The notes under the pieces: model-generated | The model's database searches: none | Seen by the model: the letters and a program-made list of their open reading frames with translations, nothing else | Told to the model about the DNA's origin: nothing | From: Plantago ovata | Lineage: Eukaryota > Streptophyta > Magnoliopsida > Lamiales > Plantaginaceae | NCBI GenBank assembly: GCA_028274465.1 | Contig: CM051456.1 | Location: forward strand, 80,462,753 to 80,526,752 | DNA length: 64,000 bases | Direction: 5' to 3' | Shown: piece after piece, positions 32,560 through 45,735 of the stretch | Numbering within the stretch: the stretch's first letter is position 1 | Layout of the letters: each line of letters starts with the position of its first letter | Position numbers and translations under genes: made by a program

Positions 32560-33817
32560 TGATGAATGTGTATTTTACACTTTCATTTAGGTCTTTTTCA
32601 CCTATTTTAGCTATCCTCTATGATAATTTAGCTATATTTTAGTGCATTTTATTAGAATAGTATCACGTTTCCCTTTAGTTTTTATTATACAGGTTTTGGT
32701 TGAAAAACGAGGATTTCCGGGCAATTATATTCAAGTTGACAAGGAATTGGTGTTCCAGAAGCCTAATTGGAGTATCTGAAGGTTTCCGGATAGGATTTGA
32801 AGTCTAGGGGTCGAATCTGGAGGTTAGAAGGTCACTAGAAGTCAGAAACCGAGTCCGAAAAGGGGAAGAAATCCAAAAACGCGTCGAAAACGCGCAAAAT
32901 CCCGAAAATTACTCCCGGGCGAATCGCCCGGGATGTGGGGCGAATCGCCCCACACCAGGCGACTCGCCCGGTGTGTGGGGCCCTTCGCCCCACACTATTT
33001 CGAATACTATATATAGTTGCTCAGTTTTTCTCCGATTTTCATACTTTTCCAGACCTATTCTCTCACCTTTCTCTGTAGTTTTAGGTAGGAACTTCCCAGA
33101 GCCTGTTCTGGGGGTTCATAGCTTAGGAGATACTTTTTCATAGCAGTTTGGAGCTTGTAAGATCGCGATTCTTCGGAGACTGACATCCTTCGGTAACATT
33201 GTATCTTACAGTTTTTCTACTTTTTTTATATATATATTTCAACATGTTTTGTTCTATGATTTCTGTTGATTTCATGACAACTATGAGTAGCTAAACTTCT
33301 CGTTGGTGATAGTATGTGAATTCTTAGCGAAGGGTTGATAATTATGCTAATGGCTATATCGCGCATTATACTCCGTGTTATTGCTTTATTTCTTTGATTA
33401 TTTAAATCTCTATCTTCGTATTGTTGATTAATTATTGCACACAATTGGACAATTTATTGGTCTTCGACCCATCAAAATCTATATCTTCGTAGTGTTTGAT
33501 AATTACAACAGGACAATTCATTGATCAAAGATCTCCATGCAAAACCGAGGAATTTACGCATGATTATTAACCCGTTATGCTTTGAAGGACCATACTACCA
33601 CCAATCTCCATTATCTGTTTAGAAAAACCTTTGCTAAACCGTCTGTTGTTTTATATTCTCAAATTAGATTTGATAAAGCTAGTTATAGTGCTTAGAGATC
33701 GACACCCGAGGTTATTCTATTGCTACACTACGGTTTTCGTTGTAGTTGTGAATTGCCTTTGGCTAAATAACAAATTTATTTGATTCGTGTTGGAACACGA
33801 CACCAGCGCGTTCATCA
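32560..33817 (+). repeat. Middle LTR of Athila structure
   Basis: The 1258 bp LTR is preceded by a polypurine tract and followed not by a PBS but directly by integrase sequence. Its flanks (AGTT on the left, AATTG on the right) do not form a target duplication, which shows that it is a shared internal LTR and not the end of an independent insertion. Confidence 0.85.
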
Positions 33818-34325
33818 AATTGAATGATGCACTTTGGGCATACAGGACTAGCTACAAGACGGTGATCGGGACCACTCCGTACAGACTTGTGTATGGGAAA
33901 GCATGTCATCTCCCCGTAGAACTGGAACACAAGGCATATTGGGCTATAAAGGCACTCAATCTTGATATGGGAAAAGCTGGCGAGGAACGATTGTTGCAAC
34001 TAGATGAGCTTGCTGAATTACGACTAGGTGCTTACGAAAATGCCAAAATCGTGGTATAGTACGTAAGGAATTGATTCCTGGACAAAAAGCTTTGGTATTT
34101 AATTCTCGCCTTCGACTATTTCCTGGAAAGCTCCGTACTCGTTGGGATGGACCGTACGAAATTATCGAAGTTGCTCCCCATGGAGCTGTAAAACTCTTTG
34201 ATCCAAAGACGGCAATACAGTCAAGGTGAATGGTCAGCGAGTGAAGCCATACTTCGAGATATCTAGTGATCAAAAGGAGGTTGATCACCTTGAGCTTACC
34301 CTTACCGCCTCCACTGAAGGTTAGT
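33818..34325 (+). pseudogene. Athila integrase C-terminal fragment
   Basis: Immediately after the middle LTR the frame reads [20 protein letters not shown], then [20 protein letters not shown], typical of the end of Athila integrase. The C-terminal end of pol closes near 34325. All of gag, protease, reverse transcriptase and most of integrase are missing, so the second internal region has a large 5' deletion. It is broken. Confidence 0.85.
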
Positions 34326-34809
34326 GAGTTTTGTTGTGTTGTTTTCTCCCGAGTTTGATTGAGTATTATAGGTCACTTATACAAGCATTAGCTCTCACCT
34401 TGAATCCAGTTTCGACGTTCGGGACGAGCGACGACGTTCAGGTTTGGGGAGGAGGTTATCGCTGGTTATCTCTATACTTATCTCTCTTATGATAATCTCG
34501 TGAAATTTTTTGCATTTGCACGTTTACTGCTTTCCTAGGATAGTCTTGCATGTTTTATATGGAGTTTATTGCCGAATTTTTTGAACTTTTTTAACGGGTA
34601 GATCAACTAACTATGCCATTAATCATATGCTTCATCTCTATGAATTTGTTTGAGGTTTTTCTCGCTTGGCTTGTCACATTTATGTATTGCACTTAGTTAA
34701 GCTTGGTAGTCTCGACATCACTCAGTGGTGTTTTCTCTACTGCGGTTCACGAAGGCCTTTATAATATGATGATGCATGTTAGGGTCTTATGGTTGTTTTC
34801 CCGAGTAAT
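34326..34809 (+). other. Athila tail, part before the copia insertion
   Basis: Directly after pol there is another polypurine-like sequence, AGGTTTGGGGAGGAGG (34440-34455). From 34505 the sequence matches the tail of the first internal region (from about 31190), so the envelope-position ORF is deleted here. The tail stops at the copia insertion (duplication GTAAT at 34805-34809) and resumes at 58605. Confidence 0.7.
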
Positions 34810-36450
34810 TGTTGGTCCCTTTAAACAACAAGAAAAGACTAGAGGGGGGGGGTTAATAGTCTTTTCAAACTTTTGTCGTTTAAAAACTTTCTCAGCAAGT
34901 ACTTATTACTTTTCAGTAATGAGGTTGTTGATACTTAACTTTCTCAGCAAGCGTAAGTTACTTTACAGTAGCTTGGTCTGCTGATACTTAAAATCAGAGA
35001 GCGGAAGTCTTTGAAACAATAAGTGCTCTTTCATCAAGTAAAGAGTTTCAGCAAGTGAAGTGAGTGACTGTGCACAAACAGATATAATTTGCTGAAAGCT
35101 AAATGCAGTAAGTAAATCACACAAACGCTTTTATAGTGGTATCTGAGAGTGGCGTAATCTCTCAACTAATCCACTTTGTCCTTTCTAGGACTGAATCCAC
35201 TAAGATATGATTGAGGTTCCTTACAATCTCCTATCTAAAGCGATTCAACAGAAACCAAAGCACACTTGCTTTGTTTCCAACCTAAACTAGAGAACTCAAC
35301 CTTGTTCTCCACCAAACTTGGTACTTTTAATCAGCAAAACTATGCTCGATTAAGTTCCCCCTGAATATCACGCCTGAAAGGGTGTATTTTCAGTTAGAGA
35401 GTTTTGGGGTGAGATGACTTAATTATAACTTATTCAGTTACAACAAGTAATCTAAGAAACACAACTTTGAATACTTTGCAGTAAACAAGATTGATTGTTT
35501 CTAGTGTCATGACTTGTTCTTGTTCGAAAGAAAGAACACTAAACTAATTTCTAAGCCGAGTTTGTTCTACTTTTTCACAAGTAGCTTTTCAAGCTTTAAG
35601 TCTTGGAACGGATCAATGGCAGTAAGAGTGTTTGAAGGTTTGTGAGTTTTTAAGCACAAGTGAGAGTTTGATCACGTTGTTGACACACTTCAACTCTTTG
35701 CTGGATGACCTCTATTTATAGTGCAAGTAAGGAGCCGTTTGAATTTCAAATCCTAAGGCTTTTGTTCCTTAACATGTCACTATCTTGCTTTTGTACTTTC
35801 AGCAGCGACTTTGTTTGTCTTCTAGTCTTCATGTCCTTCGCGTGTAAGCTTTGCATTAAATGCACATTTGAATAGAATTCAAACAGTAACATTGGAGCGC
35901 AAAATTCTCGTACATTCAGCAAGAGGTCACATATGTTTATCAGCAAGTGGTCAGTCTCAGTTTCAGCAAGCACAACCTACTCTGTCTTTCAGATTTTCAC
36001 TTATGCAATGTTATTGCTGAATTTTCCACTTTCTGAGCAACATGTGCCTTACCAGTCTTCAGCAATCTTCAAGGCTTCAAGTCTTCAAGTCTTCAATTCT
36101 TCAGATCTTCAAAAGTCTTCAAGATTCTGACCGGTTTCTTATTTGCTTCAATAATTTGTTTGTAATAAACAAAATATATCTTCAGCAAATGCTTCAATAG
36201 GTTATTTTCTTTTCAGAAAATAAGATACATTAAAGCTAAGCATCAATAAGATATTTTCTTTTCAGAAAATAAAATACATCATACGCAAAAGAAATAACTT
36301 ATCTAACACCTAACTAAGTCATCAGCAAACGTTCTTCTTTTACAATGTCCTTAAAATTCTAAATTCCTATGGACCTTAAGAGTACTAGTTACTGGACTTT
36401 CCTTAATTTATCATGGTTAATTGCTCATCAAAATTACAAGATTCCTAACA
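34810..36450 (-). repeat. 3' LTR of Sirevirus-like copy 2
   Basis: The 1641 bp LTR reads TGTTGGTCCC at its left end and ATTCCTAACA at its right end on the plus strand. It contains the GAAAAGACTA...TAGTCTTTTC inverted arms around a G run and many TTCAGCAA words (TTGCTGAA on the sense strand). TCTATTTATAGTGC near 35710 gives a TATA-like element on the minus strand. Confidence 0.95.
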
Positions 36451-36464
36451 AATTTCCCCCTTCT
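36451..36464 (-). other. Polypurine tract of Sirevirus-like copy 2
   Basis: On the minus strand AAGAAGGGGGAAATT lies directly against the 3' LTR, as in copy 1. Confidence 0.85.
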
Positions 36465-36711
36465 TGATGTTAGCAATCCATGGCTAAATTAATTGTTACC
36501 CTTTTAGAGGTTTCTGATGTTGAATAAATCAGATGATTAATGCAAGCATACTTGAATAAATAAACAGTAAGCATAAGTAAGTTGCATAATCAAAAACCAA
36601 TAAGAGTCAAAAAGAATTCATTGCTGAAAGTTATCAAACAGAAGTTTACAAGAAAGCATAGATAACAAGGAATCAGCAAACAAAAACTTTAACAAAAACT
36701 ATTGCAGGGAC

Positions 36712-39700
36712 TTAAGCTCTTTCAGAGGATTTTCTCAAAATCTCTCTTACACTCTTCTCAGCAAGTGCAGTGAATTCAACACAATCCTTCTCGTAGTTTT
36801 CCAGAAGCCTACGGACTTGTAGTTGAAGAATTCTTGCATTTTTGCAGGCAGTATGATGATGCTTTTCAGCATTCATTTCCATGTAGTTAATTACCCACAA
36901 ATGCATGCCCCAATTGCTGGCATGGAGAAGTTGTGTATCTGAAATGCTTCTCGGATGAATCTTTCATAACCAGAGAAGATCTTCTTCTTGATCCTTAGCA
37001 GTGAGATAGAAGTACTCATAAGGAATCAATCCAAGTTTCTTCTTAGGTTTCTTTGTTACCGGGTCAGCGTAGTAAGCAATGCCAGGTGGTTTGATCAGAT
37101 TTGGTTCTTGCTTGTATGTCTTACCAATGGCAACTCTTCTTACATGGACCTCTAGATTCAACCATTTCCCAGCAACATTTCTTGGGAGGGATTCTTCCCT
37201 TTGATTTCTCTGGACCTTGAGTTCAATCCATTTGAACATTTGATTCAAAATGGCTGTAGGAAAGAACTCATTTACCAGCAAGTCTTCCAGCTTTAAAATC
37301 CAGCAACCATGAATGTTTCTGATTACATTCTGAGTGGTTTCCTCATTGCTGGTCTTAGTATATTCAATGCCGGAGCCAATAGCAATGCTGGCCAGCCTTT
37401 TCTCTTCCTGTCTTTGCCTTCTTCTTGATTTAGCATTGTCTTGATCTCTTGCTGAAGAGTCAGACGAAAAATGCCTTGAGTGGCCAGACGGAGTTATGGC
37501 TGTTAAGGGTCTAGCTCTTATGGCTTGAGCTATTGTTTTATTGTCATCATCTTCTTCATCATCTTCATTCATATTGTGATGACTTTCAGTGTGACAGAAA
37601 TCTTGAGTTTCAGCAGCGGTTTTTCTCTTTTTGGTACTTGCTGAATTTAACTCAGATTCTGCTTGTCTTTTAGAACTTTGCTCTCTTTCAGCAAGAGGTT
37701 CTAATGGAAGTGGCACATCAGCAGCAGGAGTAGGAGGGGTTTGATTGCTTTTTCTAGTCTTCTTTTCCCCCTTAGACATGGATTGCAACATCGGAGTGAT
37801 GTGCAGAGAATAAAACTCATTGCAATTTTTAGCAAGTGTGTTGAGACTGTTATACTTCATGATGATTGCTTGTTGGTCAGAGTTCATTGTTGCCAACTCT
37901 TTTTGAATATTCATCATGTTCTCTTCATGTCTTTTCTCTGTTGCGGCCTTCTCATCCATAATATTCTGAGCTTTGACAAGAGCATTCTTTGCTAGCAAGA
38001 GAGCTTGACTTACATCTTCTTCATAGCTCTTGTGATAAAGACTGATGTCTTTCTGAGCTATGGTTAAAGTTGTAGTGCGTCTCAGCACTGTAGCCAATAT
38101 CTTTCCAATGTCAAGTGGGCTCTCAGCAAGCAATGCCTCATCTTCAGCTTTGCAGGCATCATGGACTTGCTTTAGTGCTAGAATTCTGGGAGTAAACTCC
38201 TCAACTCTTGGGAACGGCACTAAATTAGGTGTCAAGGAGTGAGCCTTAAGTTCAGTAGCAAACTGATCATCTCGTAAAAGCAACTCGGCTCTTAATGAAT
38301 CTCCTTCATAAGTGAGATAATTAGGAGGAGGAATCTGAACGACTTTTGGGTCTCACTTGGATTGTTCATCCTCATTTTCTGACAAGTCGTCATCATCCTC
38401 AGATTCATCAAGTTGAGCAACTTTTGAGCCTTTGTCAGTAGCTTCACTTCCTTTTTGTTGAGTGGTTGCTGATGGCAACGCTTCAGACTCAACGACTGGA
38501 GTTTCACCAGTAGATAGTTGTTTCAATTGAGTTTGTGGCTCAATTACTGGAGTTTCGCCAGTAGTTAGTTTTAATTGAGTAGTTATTGAAAGCAACGTTT
38601 GAGACTCAATAACTGGAGTTTCGCCAGTAGTAAGTGGAAGGGATGGAACTTCCTTTGATTTTGGTCTTGAAGATTCACCAATTTCCAGATCCTGCGTATG
38701 CCTTGCATGGATCACGAGACTGTTTTGTAGAGCTCGTTGGTAATCTTCATCTTCTTCATCCTCATCTTCAAGGTTTTCTTCTGTAACCTTGGCATCAGAA
38801 ACTAGACTTTTGCCATTTTTCAAGGCAGCCCTTTTTCTGGCGTATTCTTCTTCAGTATCAGCACCTTGCACAGGTGCTTGATTTCCAGCATCAGCAGGAG
38901 GAGGTTGAGATTCTTGCTGAGATTGTTGTTGTTCAGCTTGCTGATTGTCAGATTGAGTATTTTCAGCAACTGTTAACTTCAATCCACCAGCACCAGGACT
39001 TGGACCTTGATTGTCATCATCGTCATCTTTCTTGTCCTTAGAATCTTTCCCTTCATCATCACTGGGATCAGTGGGAATGTTCTCATCTTCTTCTTCTTCT
39101 TCATCATCTGTCAGAATGACTAGCTCAACGTGCTTATACAAAGCAATACTTGTCACTTCCTCTTCCTCAGTTAATTTGTGGGGATCAGCCACCACAGGAA
39201 CAAAAAGACCTTTGAGCATCACAGCTTGTTCAGCTGGAGAGGCACTCTTGAATTTGGCCTTCATATTCTCTCTGATTTGAGCAATCAGATTTGAGCTCAT
39301 TAGCTGAGAATATGGCATTTCTTCAGGAAGGATAGAGTGGACAAATGTTTCGAGCTTTAACAGTGAAGATCTCTTTTTCTCATTTGAAAGATGAAGGTGA
39401 AGATCTGAGAAGTCCATTCTCCTGTACCTTTGCCAGTTGCTGACGGACTTAGCAACTCTTGACAAAGTTGTCCTCTTGCAGTTCAAGTAAAGTTCTTCAG
39501 AACTTACTTGCTGATCTTCAGTGATGTGTACCACTTCAGTGGTCTCCTTTTGAGCCTGAAAAAGAATTTTATTTAGATCAGGATTGGTTTCGAGAATTGT
39601 TTTAGAGTTTAAATCTGAAACATGATTTACCTGCTGAGAGTCAGCAAGCTCATGTAGTACAATTTCCATTCCATGAGGAGCTTGAGTAGCATCCTCCATT

Positions 39701-41990
39701 TGTTCATCCTGAAATAAATTAAAATTAGACAGAAGTACTAAGCTGTCAAACTTAGTTTTTATACAAAAATTATTAACTACCTGCTGAGCAGGGAGTGTTG
39801 GTTCTGGTGTAGAGGCTTCAGCAACCATCTGACTTGCATCTTGAGAAGTCTGTAGAGAAAGAATAATTTTAGCAAAAGAACAATTTTCAGAATTTGAAGT
39901 TTTACTGATGGTTGAATTAACTACCTGCTGAGGAAGGACAGGTTGTGGCTCAGTCCTTTCAGCATTAACAGTTTCTTCAGCTTCTTGGACTGTTTCTTCA
40001 GCAGACTTCTGATTTTGCTCTAACTGAGAAAGCTGTGCGGTTTCAGCAATCTCCCTTGTCTCTGAAATGACAAGTTGAGAAGAAGCATCTTGACCTTTAA
40101 GCTCACTGCTTGTCATGAAGAGATCAATTGACATGTTGGATGATTCTTCAATCTCCAACTCCATTTGTTTGCTTAAATCTTCCAGTACAAGCTGGACTTT
40201 GCCAATTGAAGTCTTGGGTGAACTTGGGCCAGTATTCTCAGCATCAAGAGATGCGTCTTTGAATAATGCTTCTTGAGTTTCAGCAACTTCAGGAACTGGA
40301 ACCATTGCTATTTCAGTAGCTGGTCCATCAGCAAGCTGGGTTTCAGCAACTTGATGAGTTGCTTGTTCAGCAACCATCTTTTCAGCAGCATCAGCAAGTG
40401 CCGCTCTTTGCATATCAGCAACAATGTCGCTTACTGGTTCCATGGTTTGATCATCTAGATTATCTACAATGTAGATATCCGGGACTTGGGCAGGAATTTC
40501 ATTTCCACTGCCTTGTGGTCTATTCTCAGTAGAATTTTCAACGTTAAGTTGATTGTTGAAGGCTTCCGTAAACACTTCAACATTGTTGACATAGGCTTCA
40601 GTAATTACCTTAGCAACATCTACTGGCAAATGCGTTTCAGCATTTGTCTGGGAATTGACTGAGGAGTCTTGGACATTATGGACTGACTGAGAAGCCAGTG
40701 TCTTCTTTCTTTTGTTACTTGTCCGTTTCCTCTTAGGTACGGGATTTGCTGATGACGCTGCAGTCTGAGTGTCATCATCAGCTTTCCTCTTTTTCTTTTT
40801 AGATTTCTCCAGTTTCCCAGAGTCATCTATTGTTGCCTTTTCAGCAACAGGTGTTGTACACGTACCTTGTTGATTTTCTACAGCAGTTTCATTTGTGTTA
40901 CCACCACCAACAGCAGTTTCATCTCTAAGTTGCTGAGTGGTAACATCTGCAGCTGTTGTATACCTTTCTTGCTGGCTTGTGCTGACAACATTTGCAGTTG
41001 TTGTCTTCTTGGTTTTCTTTCCAGCAATCTTAGGTACATTCTGCTTGTAGAAAGATCTTCCCACATTGCACACAGATTTCTTGATTGGCAATGGGTTTCT
41101 TAGCTGAATCCTGAAATGTACAAGGATATAGCATATCTTGATTCCATACATAACTGGAAAGGAAGGTGAGACCTTGTTGTCTTCTACCTTTACCTTAAAC
41201 TTAGTAACACAATCAACAAGCCTGTTGAAAATGTACTTAGCCCAGTTAAGTTCCAATTTATTTTCATAGATATGCATCAGCAATGGCCATCTTCTCAGGC
41301 CTACTTGGTCAATTCCTCCCACTTGGGAGTCAAGAACTTTTATCAGTAGCAGAGCTACTAGACCAAGTGAATAGCAGAGATGCTTTCTCTTAACGTGCTT
41401 TGTCCAAGTCACGGGAGCTATCTCGCCTTTCTTCATTTTTGCATTTCTGACGTCACTGTAGAAAGCTTCAATTTCTTCGTCAGAAGCAGTGACGTCATCT
41501 TCAGTTCCAGTGGTTGGAATCTGAAAAATCCCCGCTAAATCAGTCCATTTCAGGACGATTTGCGTGTTCAGAACATAAGTAAGGATCACTTTTTCAGTGA
41601 CTCCATTACTGTCTGTAAGGGACTGGATTTCTGCATTGTTGTAGAATTCCATAGTATCAATCATGCTCACTTGCTTAGTGCGAGCAGAGATAAAGTTCAT
41701 GAGGCCTTGCTACTTGATGAACTCAAGCGCCTCTTCATTTTGGTCATCAAGTTCTTGTTCATAAAAGTACCTAATGTACTTTTCTTTTACAAACCCTCCC
41801 CATTGCATCAACATCTCACACTTTGCAGTGTCAAGATATGACGGAGGCATAGGTTTTACAGTAATTCGGTCGTTTTTCAACACAACTTTCGTTGTGTCTG
41901 GGGTCAGAGTAGTCACCGGAGCAGTGCGTATTCAGCACTATCAACCTTTGACGATTTTGAGGACTTGGATAACTGTCTCTTGGGAGCCAT
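36712..41990 (-). CDS. ORF3 of Sirevirus-like element (envelope position)
   Basis: The region starts with a basic MAPKRQLSKSSKSSK (41990) and continues through a more structured N-terminal part (PPSYLDTAKCEMLMQWGGFV, then HLCYSLGLVALLLIKVLDSQ) that resembles the N-terminal domain of plant retrotransposon third ORFs. The middle (about 40900-38350) is low complexity: KKKRKADDD and KRKRTSNKRKK basic patches, many VAE/AET repeats, Q-rich and D/E-rich runs and three intron-like segments. The C-terminal 400 residues hold a coiled-coil-like block (LLAKNALVKAQNIMDEKAAT) and the conserved GCWILKLEDLLVN segment. No clear signal peptide or transmembrane anchor pair is seen; the LVALLLIKV stretch is short. 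It is mostly open with a few breaks. Function unknown. Confidence 0.7.
39557..39925 (-). other. Intron-like GT-AG segments in ORF3, copy 2
   Basis: Three segments matching those at 808-1194 lie at about 39850-39925, 39709-39781 and 39557-39631. Each starts GTAGTTAA or GTAAATCA after CAGCAG and ends in AG on the minus strand. Their conservation between two independent insertions shows that they belong to the family and are not copy-specific. Confidence 0.5.
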
Positions 41991-42148
41991 TTCTTATATA
42001 GAGCAAGAAAGATTGTACGAAAAGAGATAGTTTGCTTTTTGACCGGAGGTACAGTAGATTCAGGCTAGAATTTGCAGAGAAAGGAAATGTGAGTTAAAGA
42101 ATTTTGTCATTTCTCTAACTCCTTCTTTATATAGTGTCTCTGGTGTGT
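41991..42148 (-). other. Copia spacer, part left of nested Athila
   Basis: This short noncoding stretch lies just upstream of ORF3. It ends at the Athila insertion with TGTGT (42144-42148), which is repeated at 50342-50346. Confidence 0.8.
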
Positions 42149-43414
42149 TGATGAACGTGTCAGATTCAATCAAATAAATTTGTAATTTAGCCAAAGGCAA
42201 TCCACAACTACAACGAAAACCGTAGTGTAGTAGCAGAATGACTCGAGTGTCGTTCTCTCAGGACTATAACTAGCTTTATCTATTTAACAGGAAAATATAA
42301 AACAACAGATAGAAAGCAATAGGGGGTTTTCAAGCAGATAATGGAGGTTGGTGATAGTATGGTCCTTCTTAACATAATGGGTCGATAATCATGCATAAAT
42401 TCCTCGGTCTTGCATAGAGATCTTTGAATGTATCTTGGGTCCTGTTGTAAGTATTATGCACTACGAAGATAATATGGGTCTGACCTGTCAACAACTAACG
42501 TCCTATTGTGTTCCGTAATCATTCAACACTACGAAGATAATTTGGTTTGATTGGCCGACAAGTGTCCTAGTGTGCAAAATGATCAATACAACATACGAGA
42601 ATTTTGGTGTTCAACTCATCAACGAAATAAAGCAATGACACGGAGTATAATGCGCGATATAGCCATTAGCATGATTATCTTCCCTCGCTAAGAATTCACA
42701 TACTACCACCAACGATAAATTTAGCTACTCATAATGTGCATGCAATCAATAGCAATCATAGAAGAAAACATATTGAAAGAAATAAAATAAGTAGATAAAA
42801 GTTGTAAGATACAAAGTTACCGAAGGTTGTCAATCTCCGGATGATTGCGATCCTACGCGCTCCAATCTGCTATGAAAAACTATCCCCTAAGCTATGGAAC
42901 TCCCAGGACAGGCCCCGGGAAGTTCCTACCTAAAACTATAGAGAGAGGTGAGAAAGTAGGCTTGGAAAGATATGATTTTCGGAGAGAAAACTCGCAACTA
43001 TATATAGGCCTGATTTTTGCCCGCGGCGGTTCGCCTCCTGGCTGGGGCGGTTCACCCCACTGTGTAAATGCGGAATTTCCGCGTTTTCGATGCGGTTTTG
43101 GATTTCTTTGCCTTTTCGGACTCGGTTTCAGACTTCTAATGACCTTCTAACCTCCAGATTCGACCCCTAGACTCCAAATCCTATCCGGAAACCTTCAGAT
43201 ACTCCAAATGGGCTTCTGGAACACCAATTCCTTGTAGACTTCAATATAATTGCCCGTAAATCTCCGAATTTCAACCAAAACCTGTAAAATAAAATCTAAA
43301 GGGAAACGTGACACTATTCTAATAAAATGTACTAAAATATAGCTAAATTAACATAGAGGATAGCTAAATTAGGTGAAAAAGACTCGAATGAAAGTGTAAA
43401 ATACACATTCATCA
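42149..43414 (-). repeat. 3' LTR of nested Athila
   Basis: The 1266 bp LTR has TGATGAACGTG at the left and ACATTCATCA at the right. On the right it is followed by AACTCCCCAAACCGAACC, the complement of the Athila polypurine tract. It contains GGCGGTTCGCC-type motifs (43023-43056). Confidence 0.9.
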
Positions 43415-44920
43415 AACTCCCCAAACCGAACCTTTGCTTGTCCTCCAGCAACTAAGCTAGACTCTAATACAAAAACATGCAAGACTCAAAAATGGAGTTT
43501 TATGAAAAATAAAATGAACTAAATTACTGAATCTACCAAATAACATATGAACAAAAACCATATAAATCAAAGCATGAATATAGGTTGAAGAATACCTCGA
43601 TTGACTTATACACATCCACATAAGCACTTATGTCAAGACAAGATAGTCTCTCGTAACATTCTCTACCTGGACCTAGTCAGTGACGACGTAATGATGCATG
43701 CTAAGATACGAATGGTTGCCCCGTGCCTATGAAACTGAGGACTTACTGCTGTTCCACCATGTTAAGACTTTTCTTCAAAAGAGGTCGAACCAGTACTGGC
43801 TCTCATCAAACGAAGGAGGGTTCCCTATAAAAGATAACACTCCCCTATTCTACCCATCTCTCAAGTAAAGTCTTAAGCTATTCACCACTTCCTGAATGGC
43901 AGGACGAGGGTGGTCTTGAACAGATGACACTTAAGACAAAAAAGATAAAAAATAGAAAAACATGATTACGAACAATACGAAAAATGGAAAAGACTCAAAC
44001 TTTGCTAAACTGCTATTTGGCTTTATTTTTTGGACCCTTCTTTGCTTTTTTGGGGTCTTCTCTTTTTTTCTTTTTTTTCTTTCCAGATTCTTTTTTCTTT
44101 TTCTCTTTTTTTCTTCTGGAATTTTTCTTTTTTTTCGATTTTTTTTTTTTTTTAGCCAGCAGTATCATAACAAAAAGAGAAACAAAATGACTCACACGAC
44201 TTCCCCAAACCTATTCGAAAGAATAGGTTGGAGTACAAAATTTACGGAAAAGGAAAATAAACTCACGATACGAAAAATGAAAAACAGAAACAAGCCTATG
44301 ATGGTGTAACCCCCTCCCCAAACCTATTCGGAAGAATAGGTTATAAACAAAGGATCACACAACCTCACACTACCTCCTTCCTAGGCATTTAGCAATCTCA
44401 AAGCATGGTGAAGACTTGTTGCCTCTTAGGTACATAATTACTCGGGAAAACAACCATAAGACCCTAACATGCATCATCCTATTATAAAGGCCTTCGTGAA
44501 CCGCAGTAGAGAAAACACCACTAAGTGATGTCGAGACTACCATGCTTAACTAAGTGCAATACATAAATGTGACAAGCCAAGCGAGAAAAACCTCAAACAA
44601 ATTCATAGAGATGAAACATACGATTAATGGCATAGCTAGTTGATCTACCCAATAAAAAAGTTCAAAAAATTCGGCAATAAACTCCATATAAAACATGCAA
44701 AACTATCCTAGGAAAGCAGTAAACGTGCAAATGCAAATGATAAAGCATGCGAAGTACTATACTCATCCTACCAATGCCAAGCTCCAAACTAACAACATTA
44801 CATCACTTAAATCCCATCCCCATCATGAAATTAACGCTAGTCCCTAGCAGTAAGAAAATGAGTAAATAAGATGTGATACTAGATGTTACCCCATGGTTTG
44901 GCCTCGGTCGGCTGAGTATG
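43415..44920 (-). other. Athila tail with PPT, purine tract and hairpins
   Basis: The minus strand carries the polypurine tract next to the LTR (43415-43432), a purine tract (complement of 44010-44160) and two AACCTATTC...GAATAGGTT hairpins (about 44207-44232 and 44320-44345), one followed by GGTTTGGGGAGGGGG. The arrangement is the same as in the other Athila copies. Confidence 0.65.
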
Positions 44921-45735
44921 CTGTTCTTGAGTTTTTGGGCCTCCTCCGGGAGTTTTATAGGGAGTCATCAGGTCTTCGGATACGCTCGGTAGTTTCAATT
45001 ATGGGATGTATAAGAGCAACTCCTCAGTCAGTATCATCATTGCCCGTATGGCCTTCATTGTCACTACTTTCACGCACATCCTCACTAGTAGAGTTGTATT
45101 GGCAGGCTGAATTCTCAAGATTAGCCGTTGCTGTTATGGAATTCTCCATCCTGTAGCCCTCCAATAGGATGTGAACTGTTGAAGGGGAAAGGGCAGTGGT
45201 ATCAGGACCTCCCCCTTCAACGGTTTACTCCACGAGAAGGTTTCAGGCAGCTGCTCGGATACTCAGGAGCCCTCTACCTTTTTCTCCAATTTTGTCCACA
45301 TTCTCTACAGTTGATGCTCCCAATATCATTGTTATGCTCCCTTTAGAGGCAGGCAAGGGGCACCCCAACAAGGTGCTGAGTCCCCATGTCATTATGTTTT
45401 GGAACCAAGCTAGCGCTTCGGAACCCTCTAGCAACTGCGAACTCAAGATCAAATCCGTCGCTGCGAGAATGTCCCGGTGCCTTCCAGTTCACTCGAACTC
45501 TGCAGTCCTCGTGATGGAGTGATGATGTAATAACAGTTTCTGTCCCTTCGGTGGTGCATGAATAAGCATAGGAGTCCTTACTCCAGGTGTACTCTAGCTC
45601 CTCCTCTCGGATAATCCACGACGTTGTTGTAAAACTCCTTGGCTTGAACGCACATCTAGCGAGATCACCTTCCTTGACATGATTCTTCACAGCAATCATA
45701 CGGGAATGCTCCCTTCCCTTTTTATGGTACCTACA
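44921..45735 (-). pseudogene. Envelope-slot sequence unlike the other Athila copies
   Basis: This region lies between the splice-acceptor-like TTGTTTGTAG (about 45735) and the conserved CCGACCGAGGCCAAACC tail start (about 44900). In the other copies that slot holds the putative plant transposon protein ORF. Here the frames do not match it; the longest is about 130 codons in this slot, including EELEYTWSKDSYAYSCTTEG. It is either a very decayed different ORF or replaced sequence. No family is recognised, and it is broken. Confidence 0.4.

Noticed and set aside
33787-34059. A short independent gene starting inside the middle LTR
   Set aside because: The start is an accidental join of LTR end and integrase remnant.
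36712-41990. ORF3 as a true viral envelope gene
   Set aside because: No signal peptide, no convincing transmembrane anchor and a low-complexity charged middle part; only the position after pol supports the name.
44893-45522. Plus-strand ORFs opposite the nested Athila envelope slot
   Set aside because: They do not resemble any family and run opposite to the element's sense strand.
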